From an archaeon (lineage in GTDB: Archaea; Thermoproteota; Nitrososphaeria; Nitrososphaerales; Gagatemarchaeaceae): 51,954 nt of DNA. The notes beneath the pieces are model-generated. The model was given only the letters and a program-made list of their open reading frames with translations, did no database searches and was not told the origin of the DNA. The DNA lies in NCBI GenBank assembly GCA_021791695.1, contig JAJYWC010000001.1:53457-105410 (forward strand). Direction: 5' to 3'. The position numbers and the translations under genes are program-made. Positions 16,945 to 24,870 of this stretch are shown here, piece after piece. Positions within the stretch are counted from its first letter, which is position 1; each line of letters opens with the position of its first letter.

Positions 16945-17934
16945 TTGCCAAAGACCACCTTCGGTATCGTCCTCCCCACCAGGGGCGTCCTGTTCTCCGG
17001 CGCAGACCCGAGGAAAGACGTGATCGAGCTCAGCAAGCTCACTGAGGAGTACGGCTACTACGCCGTGTGGGCGGGGGACAGCATCCTCGCCAAGCCGCGC
17101 CTGGACTCGATAGCGGTGCTGTCAGCGGTCGCTGGCGTCACGGAACGGGTAAAGCTCGGTACTTCGTGCTTTGCGAGCTTCCCCCTCAGGCACCCGATCC
17201 TCCTCGCCTACCAGTGGGCCACGCTCGACCAGCTCTCGGGAGGCAGGACAATCCTGGTCGTCTGTCAGGGCACCCCCACCAAGCACGGAAAGATCTACAG
17301 GAACGAGTACGACGCCTTCGGCATCGCGCCGGTAGAAAAGGTGGAGCGGGTCAACGAAGGGATCGAGATCCTGAGGAAGGTCTGGAAGGAGAACGAGGTC
17401 AGCTACGACGGCAAGATCTTCAAGTTCAGGGACGTGACGGTGCTCCCGAAGCCCGTCCAGAAGAACTGTCCCATCTGGATCGCCTCAAACCCCAGGTCGA
17501 CGGGGGAGCTCGAAGGAGCACCCGGGAACATCGAGGGTAACTTCGAGAGGGTGGGGAAGTACGCTGACGGTTGGATGACGACGATGGTGACGCCGGATGA
17601 GTATCGGGATGACCTGACCAAGGTGCTGAGCTATGCGAAGAAGTACGGGAAGGGTAGGTCGAAGTTCAAGGCGTCCCTGTACTACAACGTAAACATGGGT
17701 GACAAGAAGAAGACAGCAACCGAGGCGAACGACTTCCTCACCAAGTACTACAGGGAGGATGCGTCAGGCATCCTCGACAAGTGGGTCGCATTCGGTACCC
17801 GGGCCGACGTGATGAGGAAGTTGGAGGCTTTCGTAGATGCAGGCGTCGAGGACTTCAACATCAGGTTCGTCGGCTGGGACCAGATAAAACAGCTGAAGAA
17901 GTTCAGCAAAGAGATCCTCCCTTCGTTCTCCTAG
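16945..17934 (+). CDS. LLM-class F420-dependent oxidoreductase
   Basis: 329 residues from TTG 16945, with GATAATAT about 25-32 bases upstream. It has the luciferase-like TIM-barrel pattern: FGIVLPTRG, YYAVWAGDS, VAGVTERVKLGTSCFASFPLRHP, ATLDQLSGGRTILVV and CPIWIASNPRSTG. Archaeal members mostly use coenzyme F420 for hydride transfer; flavin is the alternative. The substrate cannot be named. The C-terminus is basic and ends in ILPSFS, 1 base before the convergent M24 peptidase gene. Two PPOX-type proteins in this window also suggest F420 use in this organism. Confidence 0.82.
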   Translation: MPKTTFGIVLPTRGVLFSGADPRKDVIELSKLTEEYGYYAVWAGDSILAKPRLDSIAVLSAVAGVTERVKLGTSCFASFPLRHPILLAYQWATLDQLSGGRTILVVCQGTPTKHGKIYRNEYDAFGIAPVEKVERVNEGIEILRKVWKENEVSYDGKIFKFRDVTVLPKPVQKNCPIWIASNPRSTGELEGAPGNIEGNFERVGKYADGWMTTMVTPDEYRDDLTKVLSYAKKYGKGRSKFKASLYYNVNMGDKKKTATEANDFLTKYYREDASGILDKWVAFGTRADVMRKLEAFVDAGVEDFNIRFVGWDQIKQLKKFSKEILPSFS

Positions 17935-17935
17935 T

Positions 17936-19135
17936 CTACCAGTGGACGCGTTCGTAGGGCGTTAGCGACTCCGCCCCGCTCCTGGTGACCAGCAAGCAGT
18001 CCTCTATCACGGCCGTCCCGAAGTCGAGGATATGGGCCATCGGCTCGAACGCGAATGTCATGTTTTTCCTTAGGACTGTGTCGGGTAGTCCGAGAGACGG
18101 TATCTCGAAGAAGGAGGTCGCTATGGCGTGGTGGACGTACAGGCCCAGGTAGATCCTGCCCTCGTACCGCTCCCTCAGGCCCGAACGGCCAGCGATCTCC
18201 TCAGCCTTTGCCATCAACTCAGAGGTCCTGGTGCCGGGGCGCATCATACCGCTGAGCGTGTCGAAGGCCTCCTGGACCGTGTCGAGGACCCTCCGCTGCT
18301 CGTTGCTCGCCCCTCCAACGACCACGGTCCGGGACATGTCGCTCTGGTAACCGTACTTGGCGGCTCCCATGTCGAGGTAGACCATGTCCCCTCTGCGGAG
18401 CCTCCGGCCCGTCGGATAGCTGTGCTTGATCCCCGAACGCGGGCCGGAACTCACGATCGTGCCGAACGCGCGGTCGTGGGCGCCTTCCCTCAGGAGCGCT
18501 CCTGTCGCGACTGCCGCAACCTCCGACTCGGTGATGCCGGTCTTCGTTCGCTCGACGGCTGAGGACATGGCTGAAGCCGTGATACGCCCGACCTCTCGCA
18601 GAAGGGATATCTCACGAGGGCTCCTGATGCTCTTCACCGACGTGAACTCGAACCAGAAGTCCTTCCATTCCGTCCCGAGACCATCCATCTCCGACCATAC
18701 GGACATCGACACGATGTCTCGCCCCACCAGGCCGACCCTTGCGTGGGGCTTCCTTTTCAGTACCGACTTTATCGCGCTCGCGAACTCCCCGGGGCTGCGG
18801 TGGACAGGCAGAAAGTCCTCCATCCACGTCATCCAAGCGAACGAATTGATCGGCTCTCCGTGGAGGACGGCGTCCGTGATTATCGTCGGCTCGCCGTCAA
18901 CGGGGAGGAAGACGGCCGCGTTGCCGCTGAACGGTATGAAGTTGGAGAGATAGACGACGTCTCCAGGGTCGCCTGCGCTCCCGAAGACGAGGATGGCGTC
19001 GAGGTCCGCCGTCTGCATCGCTGCTTTCATCCTCTTGACGCGTGACGCGTATTCGCTGACGGGAAACGGCAGGTCCTGATACATCCTCCGTGTCTTCCAG
19101 TCGTAGGGCACCTGCGACCGATAGCTTGGAGTCAT
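17936..19135 (-). CDS. M24-family metallopeptidase (Xaa-Pro aminopeptidase-like)
   Basis: 399 residues: a creatinase-type N-terminal domain (YASRVKRMKAAM...VYLSNFIPFSGNAAVFLP) and a pita-bread catalytic domain. All five metal ligands can be located: Asp in VYLDMGA, Asp in QSDMSRT, His in YVHHAIA, Glu in AFEPMA and Glu in VIEDCLLV. HSYPTGR supplies the second active-site histidine. Such enzymes remove an N-terminal residue before proline, or hydrolyse small amides such as creatine or ectoine. It is last in a minus-strand operon behind an S15-type hydrolase (26-base gap) and an amino-acid permease, so peptide or amide catabolism is likely. Confidence 0.85.
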   Translation of the reverse strand: MTPSYRSQVPYDWKTRRMYQDLPFPVSEYASRVKRMKAAMQTADLDAILVFGSAGDPGDVVYLSNFIPFSGNAAVFLPVDGEPTIITDAVLHGEPINSFAWMTWMEDFLPVHRSPGEFASAIKSVLKRKPHARVGLVGRDIVSMSVWSEMDGLGTEWKDFWFEFTSVKSIRSPREISLLREVGRITASAMSSAVERTKTGITESEVAAVATGALLREGAHDRAFGTIVSSGPRSGIKHSYPTGRRLRRGDMVYLDMGAAKYGYQSDMSRTVVVGGASNEQRRVLDTVQEAFDTLSGMMRPGTRTSELMAKAEEIAGRSGLRERYEGRIYLGLYVHHAIATSFFEIPSLGLPDTVLRKNMTFAFEPMAHILDFGTAVIEDCLLVTRSGAESLTPYERVHW

Positions 19136-19161
19136 TGTGAGCGCCGAAGCAACCGTTCCTG

Positions 19162-20844
19162 TCAGCCGACAATCGGGAGTGTGACGCTGGAGGGATGCTT
19201 CAGGTCGTGGAAGATTCTCTGCTCCGCGATGAGTAGCTCGGAGTCCTGCCCGAACGCGTTCCCCGTGTTGGGATTCCTGTCGTACTTGGGGAACGAGCTG
19301 CTGGAGATATCGAGGCGTATCCTGTGCCCCCGCTGGAACGCGTTGCTGATTATCCAGAGGTCAATCGGGAACTCGTTGACTTCACCCGGCCTGAGCAGCT
19401 GAGCGTTCTCGAGACTCTTCCTGTAGCGGCCGCGGATGATGCCCTCTGTCAGATGCATCGAGAACCCGTTCGGGTATACATCGGTGAGCTGGGCCCAGAA
19501 ATCGGTGTCTCTTCTGGAGGTCGACGCGAATAGGCTGACGGTTATCCGCCCGCTCACCTCCACCTCGTCGGCAAGGGGAGGAGTCGAGTAGACGAGCACG
19601 TCGTTTCTCCTCTCGACGGGTCTTTGGTCGAATGGTCCTTCGGCGAGGTTCCCGTCGTCGTCGATGTTCGGAGCTGGGTCCCCGGGGTCATAGGCGTAGG
19701 CGTCATCAGGTTCGGAGGCGGGCTTCGCGGTGCTGAGCGTTCCGTCGCCGCTGCACGTGTTGGCGCGCCCCTTGCTGTGAAGATAGAAGCGGGTGGGCCT
19801 CGCGTTAGGGTAGGGCCATAGCGGGCCCTTGCTCCAGGAGTTCCTGCCAGTAGTGAAGATGTCGACGAGCGGCTCCTTGTCAATCCCGTTGTCGGCTCCC
19901 TTGAGCCAGCGGTCGAACCATCGCAGTTTCGTCCCCCTCAGGTCTACGAGGGCAGACTCCCCGAAGTCGACCTCACCAAGCTTGCGCTTCACGTTGACCG
20001 TGTGCTGCCATGGACCGATGATGAGCTTCTGGCTCTTGCGGGTCTTCTCGTCCCTCGACGAGTCGGTCATCGCTAGATAGTTGATGTGGGTACCGATGAT
20101 GTCGTCGTCGTACCAACCCGTAATGTGCAGGACGGGCAGCCTGACACGGTCGAGCTTGTCTTGGTAGAACGCCGCCCGCCAGTAGCGGTCCGCAGAGGGG
20201 TGAGCGACCCATTCTTGCCAGATGCGCGAGTCCTTCCTCCCGAACTGCTCGTCGATGGACCTTACCGGGAGATGCCAGAAGTTCTTCCTGGGGTCGTTGA
20301 CCGAGGTGGTCTTCGTGTTCCTGCGACCCTCTATGAGCGCCATCCACTCCGACATCCAGAGCACCAGGGCTCCGTTCTGATACGGGACATTGAGCACCGG
20401 GTCCGGGAGCGCGACCGTGCACACCATGGTTTTGAGGCCCGGTGGTCTCAGCGTGGCAGTCTGCCACTGGTTCCACGCGGCGTATGAGGCACCCACTGTT
20501 CCGACCTTTCCGTTCGACCATGGTTGCTTGGTGGCCCAGACCACCGTGTCGTATCCGTCGACGCGGTCGTCATCCAGGAACGGCCGGTAGACACCCTCGG
20601 AGTCGTTCTTGCCGCGGCAGTCCTGTATGACGTACGCGTACCCGTGCTGAGCGAAGAACCGCGCCTCCTCGTTCTGCGCGTCCTGGAATCCCTCGACGGT
20701 GCGGTAGGGCGTGCGGGTCAGTATGACGGGGAATTTTCCCTTGACGTCCGGCCTGAAGATGTCGGCGGAAAGCTTGACTCCGTCCCTCATCCTCTGCTTT
20801 GTTCCGAGCTCAACCTTGACAGGCAACGGCCCTCGCAATACCAT
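19162..20844 (-). CDS. CocE/NonD-family S15-type hydrolase
   Basis: 560 residues. The alpha/beta-hydrolase domain begins KQRMRDGVKLSADIFRP; the nucleophile serine is in GTVGASYAAWNQW, the acid in HITGWYDDDIIG and the base histidine in IIGPWQHTV. RGKNDSEG near the oxyanion hole is a family hallmark. The C-terminal third (VEVSGRITVSLFASTSRRDTD through IRLDISSSSFPKYDRN) is the beta-jelly-roll domain of the X-Pro dipeptidyl-peptidase/cocaine-esterase family. It acts on esters or amides; the neighbours favour peptides. The gene is 9 bases after the permease and 26 before the M24 gene. No signal peptide, so cytosolic. Confidence 0.85.
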   Translation of the reverse strand: MVLRGPLPVKVELGTKQRMRDGVKLSADIFRPDVKGKFPVILTRTPYRTVEGFQDAQNEEARFFAQHGYAYVIQDCRGKNDSEGVYRPFLDDDRVDGYDTVVWATKQPWSNGKVGTVGASYAAWNQWQTATLRPPGLKTMVCTVALPDPVLNVPYQNGALVLWMSEWMALIEGRRNTKTTSVNDPRKNFWHLPVRSIDEQFGRKDSRIWQEWVAHPSADRYWRAAFYQDKLDRVRLPVLHITGWYDDDIIGTHINYLAMTDSSRDEKTRKSQKLIIGPWQHTVNVKRKLGEVDFGESALVDLRGTKLRWFDRWLKGADNGIDKEPLVDIFTTGRNSWSKGPLWPYPNARPTRFYLHSKGRANTCSGDGTLSTAKPASEPDDAYAYDPGDPAPNIDDDGNLAEGPFDQRPVERRNDVLVYSTPPLADEVEVSGRITVSLFASTSRRDTDFWAQLTDVYPNGFSMHLTEGIIRGRYRKSLENAQLLRPGEVNEFPIDLWIISNAFQRGHRIRLDISSSSFPKYDRNPNTGNAFGQDSELLIAEQRIFHDLKHPSSVTLPIVG

Positions 20845-20853
20845 GAGGACTGC

Positions 20854-22464
20854 TCACTCCGGCGGGATCTCTTTGGCGATCATGCTCAGGTCGATGCTCT
20901 GACTACGTCTAGCCGCGTATGCGACCGCGTAGACGACGATGCCGAGCAAGAAGGTCGGGACGATTCCGTAGGCCAGCACGCTGCCGAAGGTGGGGCCGCC
21001 GATGGCGGGCGAGACGAGCGCGTACACAACGTAAACCGAGATGATGAGGCTCAGAACGCCCAGGATGCTGATGAAGGGCACTCCCCCGAACTTCTTCTTG
21101 GCAAGCTCGTCCGCGCTGTCGAACATCTGTTTCCGGCGGTACGGGTAAACTATGGCGGCCACGGCTACGAATACGAACGCCAGGAAGGTTCCGGCAGTGC
21201 CGTACGAGAAGAGCACGCTGAGGTAGCTCGTGTTGAAGACTGAGATATAGAGATAGACGAGTGACGCGACGACCATCAGGATTATGGCGTTGACCGGGGT
21301 CCTGGTCCGGGAGTTGACCGACGCGAAAGCACTCGGGAGGACGCGGTCAAAGGACCACGCGAAGATGTTCCTGCTGAGCACGAATAGCTCGGAGATGAAC
21401 ATCACGATGATGGTTCCGGCGAATGCGAGGTTGAATAGGGAGACCAGGGCGGCGTTGTTCGTCCAGAACAGCGACAGGCCCGAAGAGAGAGGGATGGTCG
21501 GGTAGGGGTTGGCTGAAGAACCTATGAGCCAGAGGCCCGCAATTGCGTTGACGAAGGCGGGCCCTTCTCCGAAGTAGGCCACCGCGAAGATGACCGTGAC
21601 GACGACCATGAAGATGATGCTGCCGCCTACCTGTGAGAGTATCTGGCTCCGCCTGTTCTGCTTAACCTCCCCCGCGAAGTATGCTGGGTAGTAGAACCCC
21701 AGGTATCCGAGGAGCCCTAGCGCTCCAGCCGCGAGCGTCGTCTCGGTGAAGACAGGGGGCACACCTGGGTACGACTGGTACTGAGACTGTCCAGCGGCGA
21801 TGACGGCCTGATAGGCCCCGGAACCGTACTGAGCGTCGAAGTTGGCTATGAAGGTGGAGTTACCAGCGGAGAGGACCACAGCCATGAAGATTACACCGAT
21901 AATCACCGCAACTACCGTCCAGTACTTGACGATCTCGCCGGCTAGCTTAGTGCTCCCGGCCACTATCGCACCCGACGCGATGATCGACACCGCTGCGATC
22001 CAGAAGGTAGGGGTGCTACCGTTCAGGTAGGTGGACAGGCTCGTGTAGGAGGGGTTGTTCAGGAGTATCCCAAGGTCGTAGAACATGGGGGAGAACGACC
22101 ACTGGGAAAGCCAGGGGCTGACGGAACCGATCACCGCCAGCGCAAGGAGCGTGAGCGCGAAATTGACCGTGAAGCCCAGGCCCGAATTTAGGATCCTGCT
22201 CGTCCAGACGTAGTCTCCTCCCGTCCTCGGCATCGCTATCGACAACAGCGCGTACATCCCAGCAACAGGAAGGATGAGGAGAAGGCCTATCAGAGGCCCG
22301 ACCAGCGGGTTCGCGTCAGGATAGAATGCCGGCGTAAAGACGGTAGCGTTGAACACATACAGGATGCCCATCCCCGACAGGGCCATGCCAAGAGCTTCGA
22401 GTCCCGAAATCTGCTTGGTAAGTCCAGTTGCCTCCCTTACGAACGTGGCGGGCGACTTTGCCAT
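20854..22464 (-). CDS. APC-superfamily amino-acid permease
   Basis: 536 residues with about 12-14 membrane helices. The N-terminal FVREATGLTKQISGLEALGMAL and helix 1 are typical of archaeal amino-acid/polyamine/organocation permeases, as is the MPRTGGDYVWTSRIL segment. FAGEVKQNRRSQILSQVGGS is the conserved cytosolic loop. It is paralogous to the permease at 38659-40248: both share the REATGL start, PRTGGDYVW, GEVKQN and a KEIPPE C-terminus. It heads the operon with S15-type and M24 enzymes, pointing to uptake of amino acids or small peptide-like substrates. An AT-rich TATA region (AATATTTTAATT) lies about 25 bases before the ATG. Confidence 0.85.
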   Translation of the reverse strand: MAKSPATFVREATGLTKQISGLEALGMALSGMGILYVFNATVFTPAFYPDANPLVGPLIGLLLILPVAGMYALLSIAMPRTGGDYVWTSRILNSGLGFTVNFALTLLALAVIGSVSPWLSQWSFSPMFYDLGILLNNPSYTSLSTYLNGSTPTFWIAAVSIIASGAIVAGSTKLAGEIVKYWTVVAVIIGVIFMAVVLSAGNSTFIANFDAQYGSGAYQAVIAAGQSQYQSYPGVPPVFTETTLAAGALGLLGYLGFYYPAYFAGEVKQNRRSQILSQVGGSIIFMVVVTVIFAVAYFGEGPAFVNAIAGLWLIGSSANPYPTIPLSSGLSLFWTNNAALVSLFNLAFAGTIIVMFISELFVLSRNIFAWSFDRVLPSAFASVNSRTRTPVNAIILMVVASLVYLYISVFNTSYLSVLFSYGTAGTFLAFVFVAVAAIVYPYRRKQMFDSADELAKKKFGGVPFISILGVLSLIISVYVVYALVSPAIGGPTFGSVLAYGIVPTFLLGIVVYAVAYAARRSQSIDLSMIAKEIPPE

Positions 22465-22557
22465 CCGGACCGCAGGTGAAGATGTAATATTTTAATTGTT
22501 TGAATTAAAAATTATTCTTATGATGATATGTTGCCCGGTCGGCCACCGAAGAAGGCC

Positions 22558-22977
22558 TCAGAAGGGATGGAAGAAGCTCGGCAACTGCACTCCCAGAAGC
22601 GCCACGAGTATAACGTTGATGATAATGAGCACGATGGCCGCAAGGATTGCTATGCCGAGGGCTCCCAGCCAGCCCACACCGAACACAGAGCGGTAGACCG
22701 CCAGCCACGCTATCACCGCGAGGAGCAGGGCAAGTATCACTGCGGCCGGACCGAGAAGGAAGCTGAGGAAGAACGACGCCCCGACGAGGACTATGGCGTA
22801 GACTATTGCGCCGCCCAGCGTCGCGCCCATGGCCTGGCCAAAGCTGGCCTTCCTAGGTCGCTCAGAAGTGACGACCCTGGCCGCGATGTAGACGGGAATC
22901 GAGACGACGACCCAAAGGACTATGAGGGCGATGAGTACGATGAAGATCCCGGCGATTCCCAGCGCCATAGAGCCCAC
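22558..22977 (-). CDS. Hypothetical four-helix membrane protein
   Basis: 139 residues with four predicted transmembrane segments: about 8-35 (GIFIVLIALIVLWVVVSIPVYIAA), 50-75, 78-95 and 108-128. The polar linker VTSERPRKASFGQAMGATLGG between helices 1 and 2 would face one side of the membrane. I do not recognise a characterised family. It lies upstream of the permease operon on the same strand, separated by a 93-base AT-rich gap with its own TATA region, so it is probably not part of that operon. Confidence 0.6.
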   Translation of the reverse strand: MGSMALGIAGIFIVLIALIVLWVVVSIPVYIAARVVTSERPRKASFGQAMGATLGGAIVYAIVLVGASFFLSFLLGPAAVILALLLAVIAWLAVYRSVFGVGWLGALGIAILAAIVLIIINVILVALLGVQLPSFFHPF

Positions 22978-23066
22978 GTATCTGCCGAGGATTTAAGGAT
23001 GGTCGGTGGCTCAAGAAAATGACGCCGGCGTGGGGCTCCTCATCCCCGTGGAGACTGGAGCAGCGG

Positions 23067-23444
23067 TCAGCTTCGCGACTGCCAGAGACCTTCGGTGTTG
23101 CCTTCGCTGTCCTTGAAATAGGCCGTGAAGCCCATCTCGCCGATCGGCTGCTTCTTCTGCGCCGTCTTGCCGCCGAGCCTTTCAATCTTATCGAGTGCCT
23201 TGTCGATGTCCTTCACCGAGATCGTGATGACGACACACTTGAGGGGTCTTCTCTCTTGCCCATCCCTCCATTGATGACGCCAGAAATCTTTGGCATGCCC
23301 TGCTCGTTGGATTCCGTCGTACCTAGCATCCAATAGCCCATGCGTCGACCTACTCCGCGGCCCATCCAAACGCTTTCTTGTTGAAGGCTGACGCACTCTT
23401 CACACGTCGTCGGCTGGAATCTCGAAGCGTACGACCGAGTCCAT
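23067..23444 (-). pseudogene. VOC/PhnB-like gene broken by three one-base shifts
   Basis: ATG 23444 opens with MDSVVRFEIPADDV, then coding continues in another frame with KSASAFNKKAFGW, in a third with MGYWMLGTTESNEQ...INGGMGKREDP, and returns to the first with VVITISVKDIDKALDKIERLGGK and YFKDSEGNTEGLW. Together these make a normal VOC protein of about 126 residues (lactoylglutathione-lyase-like). Each shift is repaired by adding one base, near 23399-23404, 23351-23362 and in the GGGG at 23243-23246, and the corrected length is exactly 127 codons. The promoter is intact. This is either recent decay or a sequence with missing bases; the latter looks at least as likely. Confidence 0.78.
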
Positions 23445-23465
23445 ACCCGTACTTGGCGTCCCGGT

Positions 23466-23475
23466 CTATTTATTC
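23466..23475 (-). promoter_or_regulatory. TATA box of the broken VOC gene
   Basis: On the minus strand AATAAATAG lies about 22-31 bases before the ATG at 23444, the usual spacing here. Promoter and start codon are intact although the reading frame is broken. Confidence 0.5.
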
Positions 23476-23589
23476 CAGGTAGGGAGCAACGCGTGGCGTA
23501 CCCGAGGGTAATCTGAAAGTAACTTCGGGGCGAATACTTCACATCGGCTCGAATCTTTCTGAGCAAGGGGCAGAAATCCAATCGTCAGC

Positions 23590-24000
23590 TTGAATGTTCG
23601 TATGACCGAGTCCGGGCTCCATCGCTCGATGAAGGCGATAGTGAAGGCCGAGCTCGAGTCGGAGGACTATCAGGTGATGGCTGAGCCTGCGTTCCCTCCC
23701 GCGAACTGGATACACTGGGAAAGCTACAGGCCGGACCTCTTGGGCCTGAGGTCTGACGAGACGTCGGAGAGCCTTGTCATAGCAGAGTGTGAGACCCACC
23801 CGAACATGAGGAGGTTCAGTGCGAAGCACTACGGGAGCCTGTGGTTCGAACCGTCGGTACTGCGTGAGGGCTCGATTAGAAGAATCCTCGCGGTCCCCCG
23901 TGGTAAGCTCTCCGCGCTCGACCTGACGCTTCGTCGCGGTTGGGAGATTTGGGTGATAGGCAAGACGGGTCCGATGCTGAAGATTCCAACGGTAGGATAG
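23590..24000 (+). CDS. Hypothetical protein, possible nuclease-like fold
   Basis: 136 residues from TTG 23590 or 132 from ATG 23602. I cannot assign a family. The stretch HWESYRPDLLGL...ESLVIAECETHPN has the spacing of an acidic strand pair seen in restriction-endonuclease-like folds, but the expected lysine after the second acidic residue is absent, so this is only a resemblance. The rest alternates short strands and helices (RRILAVPRGKLSALDLTL, WEIWVIGKTGPMLKIP). It is soluble, without signal or membrane segment. It ends 2 bases before the convergent membrane-protein gene. Confidence 0.5.
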   Translation: MNVRMTESGLHRSMKAIVKAELESEDYQVMAEPAFPPANWIHWESYRPDLLGLRSDETSESLVIAECETHPNMRRFSAKHYGSLWFEPSVLREGSIRRILAVPRGKLSALDLTLRRGWEIWVIGKTGPMLKIPTVG

Positions 24001-24002
24001 CG

Positions 24003-24590
24003 TCAGGTGTGGTGGGACAGAAGGCTCTGGTCTGCGTGTGTGTGAGTGACGTCGGCGAAGTACGCGACGAGGCTCCACACGATCGCGAATACACCCGGGA
24101 CGAACAGCAGTATGAACCCGATGTCGGGCCTTACGAGGTCGATGATGGCATCTGCGATGAGCAGAAGACCTACTATGACCCTCTGCTCCACCTCCAGGGA
24201 GAGCTTCCTCCTCGCCTCGTGCAGGAGCTTGTCCCTGTTCTCTCTGATTATCCCGTATATCATGAGAGCCCAGGCGAGCAGGACCGCTGCGAGGGTGGTA
24301 GAGAGCGCATACACCTCCCCCTGTCTCAGAGAGAATGGTATGAGCGAGATAAAGATTAGGACGAAGACGTCCTCGAGCGGGAACTTGCCGCTCCTCTGTG
24401 GGTAGGCCAGACGGTCCATCACGTAACCCCACCAGAACCAGATGACGATGCCCGTGGCGAAGACGAAGCTCAGGATGGTGCGGAAGTCGAAGGCCACCAG
24501 GTAGTTGGCGGCGAGGGCCAGCGCGATTGCGACGACCATCGTCGCGAGCTCGAGCACGAGCACGTTCTGAGTCTGCCTGTCGTGAGCCAC
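24003..24590 (-). CDS. Hypothetical multi-pass membrane protein
   Basis: 195 residues with about six hydrophobic segments: two at the N-terminus (VLVLELATMVVAIALALAANY; ILSFVFATGIVIWFWWGYV), a central group (EDVFVLIFISLIPFSL; LAAVLLAWALMIYGII) and two at the end (IVGLLLIADAIIDLV; FILLFVPGVFAIVWSLVAYF). Charged IRENRDKLLHEARRKLSLEVEQR forms a cytosolic loop. The tail is histidine-rich (THTHADQSLLSHH). It loosely recalls TMEM175-like channels but lacks their FSD motif, so no function is claimed. A GAATTAAG box lies about 30 bases before the ATG. Confidence 0.55.
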   Translation of the reverse strand: MAHDRQTQNVLVLELATMVVAIALALAANYLVAFDFRTILSFVFATGIVIWFWWGYVMDRLAYPQRSGKFPLEDVFVLIFISLIPFSLRQGEVYALSTTLAAVLLAWALMIYGIIRENRDKLLHEARRKLSLEVEQRVIVGLLLIADAIIDLVRPDIGFILLFVPGVFAIVWSLVAYFADVTHTHADQSLLSHHT

Positions 24591-24755
24591 CAGGCTATCG
24601 GGTCGGCCTAGTTCGGCGAGGGAATTAAGTCATCCACCTGCCAAGCAATAGAGTCCCCATGTTTTCTAGGTGGACCATATAGATGACGCATAAGAAGCAT
24701 GCCGACGAATATCTTCGCACAGCCAGGGTCCGGAGCACGGAGGACTCCCAGACGA

Positions 24756-24865
24756 GGGGAGAGAGATTGAAGGTCGGAGAGGGTGACCACCCTGGGAATC
24801 GAGGTCACTGGCCACGCGGTAGCTACCGGCCCGCTAAGGTCACCCGCAGTAAGACCGGACTCCCC
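24756..24865. ncRNA. Candidate structured RNA (nested helices)
   Basis: This 280-base gap has no convincing gene but contains three nested complementary pairs: GGGGAG 24756-24761 with CTCCCC 24860-24865, GGTC 24772-24775 with GACC 24853-24856, and GGGTGACC 24781-24788 with GGTCACCC 24838-24845. The apical part contains GGTAGCTACC flanked by GGCC on both sides. It could be a free RNA of about 110-130 bases on either strand, or the 3' untranslated end of the thermopsin mRNA, whose stop is at 24871-24873. I recognise no known RNA class, and no TATA box clearly belongs to it. Confidence 0.4.
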
Positions 24866-24870
24866 CAGTT

